The notes beneath the pieces were generated by a model that searched no databases, was not told where the DNA came from, and saw nothing but the letters and a program-made list of their open reading frames with translations. This document shows, in pieces, positions 61,620-64,000 of a stretch of 64,000 bases of DNA (position 1 is the first letter of the stretch; the number at the start of each line of letters is the position of its first letter). The DNA comes from Endotrypanum monterogeii (Eukaryota > Euglenozoa > Kinetoplastea > Trypanosomatida > Trypanosomatidae). Both the position numbers and the translations under genes were made by a program. The stretch covers positions 1,503,522-1,567,521 of the forward strand of contig CM007318.1 of assembly GCA_000333855.2 (NCBI GenBank), given 5' to 3'.

Positions 61620-63219
61620 TTTAATATCTTACAGTGACTTTTTTCCCCCCAATTTCTTTATGCCTTTCCCTTTTTCTGTCGATCCGTGTAGCAGCCGCTC
61701 GACTGCTCCCTTTTTTTCTCTCGTCCAGCAGTCTATTTAACCTCTTGAAGTTTGATTTTTCCTCCTTCCTTTTTTGAGTTAACTCTTTGATTTTGTGGTG
61801 TGTTCTCCGTACTCCTTTTAGCAAGCACATTGCGATTCATCGCGAAAGTGCACTCGCTGCCGAAAGGCTTCCCCGGTACCGATGCCAACCTACGAGAGAA
61901 ATGAAAAAAAAAAACACACACAGACGATTTAACGTGCTCCTCTTGCGACTGCATGCCAAATTGCGTGTCAGTGGCATAGTCATGAGGCGATGGCGCGTTC
62001 TTGGTCGCACGACTTCCTTACCGCTTCCCAATCAGGTTGCAGGGGTTCCCTCCGTTCCCCACTGTCCTCCACCGAACCCTTCTCATTCTCTCCGCTACGC
62101 CTCCTCTGAAGAGACACCTTTGTACTGGTTGATGCCATAAAGTTTTGCGAGGGTTGCTGCGAAAGGTGTCTGGACCCATCTCCTCTTGTCCTCTCCGGCG
62201 ATTTTCAAAGTTCCTTGTATGTGGCTATCTTTTTTTTTTTTTTACGTAATTTGTTTTTCCACTAGTGCTTCCTTCTGTCGGGGCTGAAAGCACACCTTTG
62301 AAAATTGTTTATGTTACTCCCTCACGTACGTTCGCTTCAGATTAACCAACTTTCCTAGGGATACCCTCTCCTCAGTTAGAGATTCTCCTATTTAAATTAC
62401 CTCTTTCGCCTTCCCTTTTCTTGTTTTTTTGGGTCGTGTCTGCCTTGGTATGTCTGTGGTTTCCCTGTTCTCCATGTGCCTGCATGCGCGTGGGCGTGTG
62501 GAGGAAGCAAAGTAGATCTCCACAGAAAAGTTTCTGTTCTCCATACAGGCATGTGCATGTTCCAAAACCCAACAGACGGTGAAGAGACCAGAACGCATCT
62601 CTTTACCTAGTGACCCTTTCTTTCCAAAGTTGATCTAAGAAAATACTAAATATTGTGAACAGAGGCCAAGATAATGCTACTGCATTACGCCTCTCGCCGC
62701 GCGCTCCTTCTGGGTTTTCACGACCTTCTGGGCATCTGCGGCAGGAAAAGAACTGGGGCGAGTACGCTCTCTGCTTATAATCACGTCGTCTTGCGCCGTC
62801 ATGAAAAGGCTCCTACTGTTTCCTCTCTTTTTTTTGAGGGCATATACGTCAAACGCAAATGTTCTTTTTATTCCTGACTTTTTTTTGGGATAACCAATTC
62901 GGATACCCACGCGCACCGCATGCAAAGGATCACATTCTCAATCCCACTCGGTTCGTTTGCACATGACCAAAGACACAGTGCACATGCACACATTTTTCTC
63001 CCACACTTGTCTTTTTTAAATATCGTACACTGTTTGATGAGGCGCGTCTTATTGGGAACTTGCGCTTTAGCTCTTTTTGGCACCGGGTGACTCCCACCAG
63101 GGTTTCCCTCCAGAGGTTACGGCGACCGCCTGCTACCCCCAACGCGGGGGTAACAAATGAAGTGCGCGTGGGGCCCGCTATGGAGGGTTCCGCATTGACG
63201 CGGAAAGAGGAATACTAGT

Positions 63220-64000
63220 TTTGAGTCTGGTGTTGCGATGGCCGGGACGCATATTTGAGTCCCATGAAGGGATGATCGTGTGCAGCGTGTGGGGGTTAAC
63301 AAACCCGTTTTTTCCGACAGACGCCCCATCGGAGGCACCGCGGATGGCACCCCTATTTTTTCAGTGGCTGTGGAGTTCTTGCGGTTCTGTCGAAGGCTCT
63401 GCGCGCGGTGGGGGGCGGGCAGGGGAAACTGGCCTTTGAGGTGGTTACCTGGGGGTGTTTTGGATTGTGCTTGCTATATCTGCAAAAGGGCATGGCTACT
63501 GCCCCATCGCTGTGCAGGGGCGTGTGCTTGGCACGGGGCGGCTTCGCCTCAATCGTCTTTTTGGCACGGCATTGGCCACATGCATTTTGGTTGAGAATAC
63601 GGGCGGTAGCGGCAAGACCCATCCACCACTATTTGGGTATCCTGGGATGGTTCTGTCGGTCGTGGCTGATTCGCGCCGAGGTGCAGCTCGCGATGCGAAG
63701 CACCTCGCGACAGGATGCCTTGGAGGCTGTAGCGGCTGCTCGGCGGCATGCCTTCATGCGGGCAACTGGCAGGCCATTTTTCCTTCACTAGGCGTTTCTT
63801 CCTGGCATCGACCTGAGGAGCTCCACAATCTCCTCTCCTTTGCGGTGGGCCTCCCGCCTGGGAAATGGTAGCCCCCAGTGGTGGTGGCGGGTGGGCGTGC
63901 GCGTTTCTCTTCCTCTGCAGCCCTCTGCTGTGCCTGGCTTTTTGTGCTGCCGAGTCGTCGTCGCGATGGAAACTGCGCGTGGTCAAGGGGATTTTCGAGT
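63220..64000. other. GC-rich island with overlapping open frames
   Basis: From about 63200 the sequence becomes clearly richer in G and C than the preceding 3 kb, and three frames (two forward, one reverse) stay almost entirely open to the window end. The forward frame containing EVQLAMRSTSRQDALEAVAA looks most like protein but has a stop at 63789-63791. It may be the edge of a mobile element, a surface gene family member or another gene continuing to the right. Nothing is recognised. Confidence 0.4.

Larger units (their letters stand above)
60023..64000 (+). other. Gene-free right end with decayed frames and a GC-rich island
   Basis: Nearly 4 kb without an intact gene. Contents are a T-run at 60222-60237, remnants at 60640-61158 and 61368-61619, T-rich and C/T-rich stretches (61590-62250), and a GC-rich segment from about 63200 to the window end. 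No tRNA, rRNA or spliced-leader gene was seen. Confidence 0.5.

Noticed and set aside
1..64000. tRNA, rRNA, spliced-leader RNA, CRISPR or bacterial-type operon signals
   Set aside because: No box A/B pairs, no rRNA or spliced-leader motifs and no regularly spaced repeats were seen; bacterial signals do not apply to this eukaryotic DNA.

Overview
The window looks like nuclear DNA of a trypanosomatid (Kinetoplastea), in which every well-supported gene lies on the + strand. The reasons are: about twenty intronless genes packed head to tail; pyrimidine-rich tracts and AG dinucleotides upstream of start codons, as expected for trans-splicing; AT and CA/GT microsatellites confined to intergenic DNA; and kinetoplastid versions of eukaryotic proteins. 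Base composition is moderate, unlike the high GC of Leishmania, and I cannot name the genus.

Layout: the C-terminus of an upstream gene (1-88); an FHA/BRCT protein; an armadillo-like, possibly WAPL-like, protein; a very large multidomain kinesin; a DCN1-like protein; a 3 kb stretch of decayed coding DNA (11-13.5 kb); an ankyrin-repeat membrane protein; GAR1; a DHHC-type acyltransferase with a shortened zinc domain; alpha-COP. At 24.6-30.3 kb is a partly duplicated cassette: a small membrane-protein gene in two identical copies, QDPR, proteasome beta-7, and an assembly gap whose two flanks match the flanks of beta-7. Then come a TOR kinase (6.6 kb frame plus a frameshifted kinase end), SSNA1/DIP13, CNOT9/CAF40, an RRM protein, a small polytopic membrane protein, a WD40 protein, a SANT/Myb protein, an acireductone-dioxygenase-like protein with an altered metal site, an unrecognised gene split by a frameshift, and a cyclic-nucleotide-binding-domain protein. 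The last 6.7 kb is gene-poor: one small Cys-rich surface protein, several decayed reading frames, and a GC-rich island at the right edge.

The genes are mostly housekeeping (vesicle coat, proteasome, mRNA decay, rRNA modification, growth signalling, pterin recycling) and are probably cotranscribed in one polycistronic unit rather than forming one pathway. The linkage of QDPR with beta-7 and a third small gene matches my recollection of the Leishmania major QDPR array. The nearby TOR gene is therefore probably the TOR2 orthologue (inference). The most unusual protein is the kinesin: its tail appears to carry a PH-like region, a degenerate inositol-5-phosphatase-like fold, a C2-like segment and a DysF-like C-terminus.
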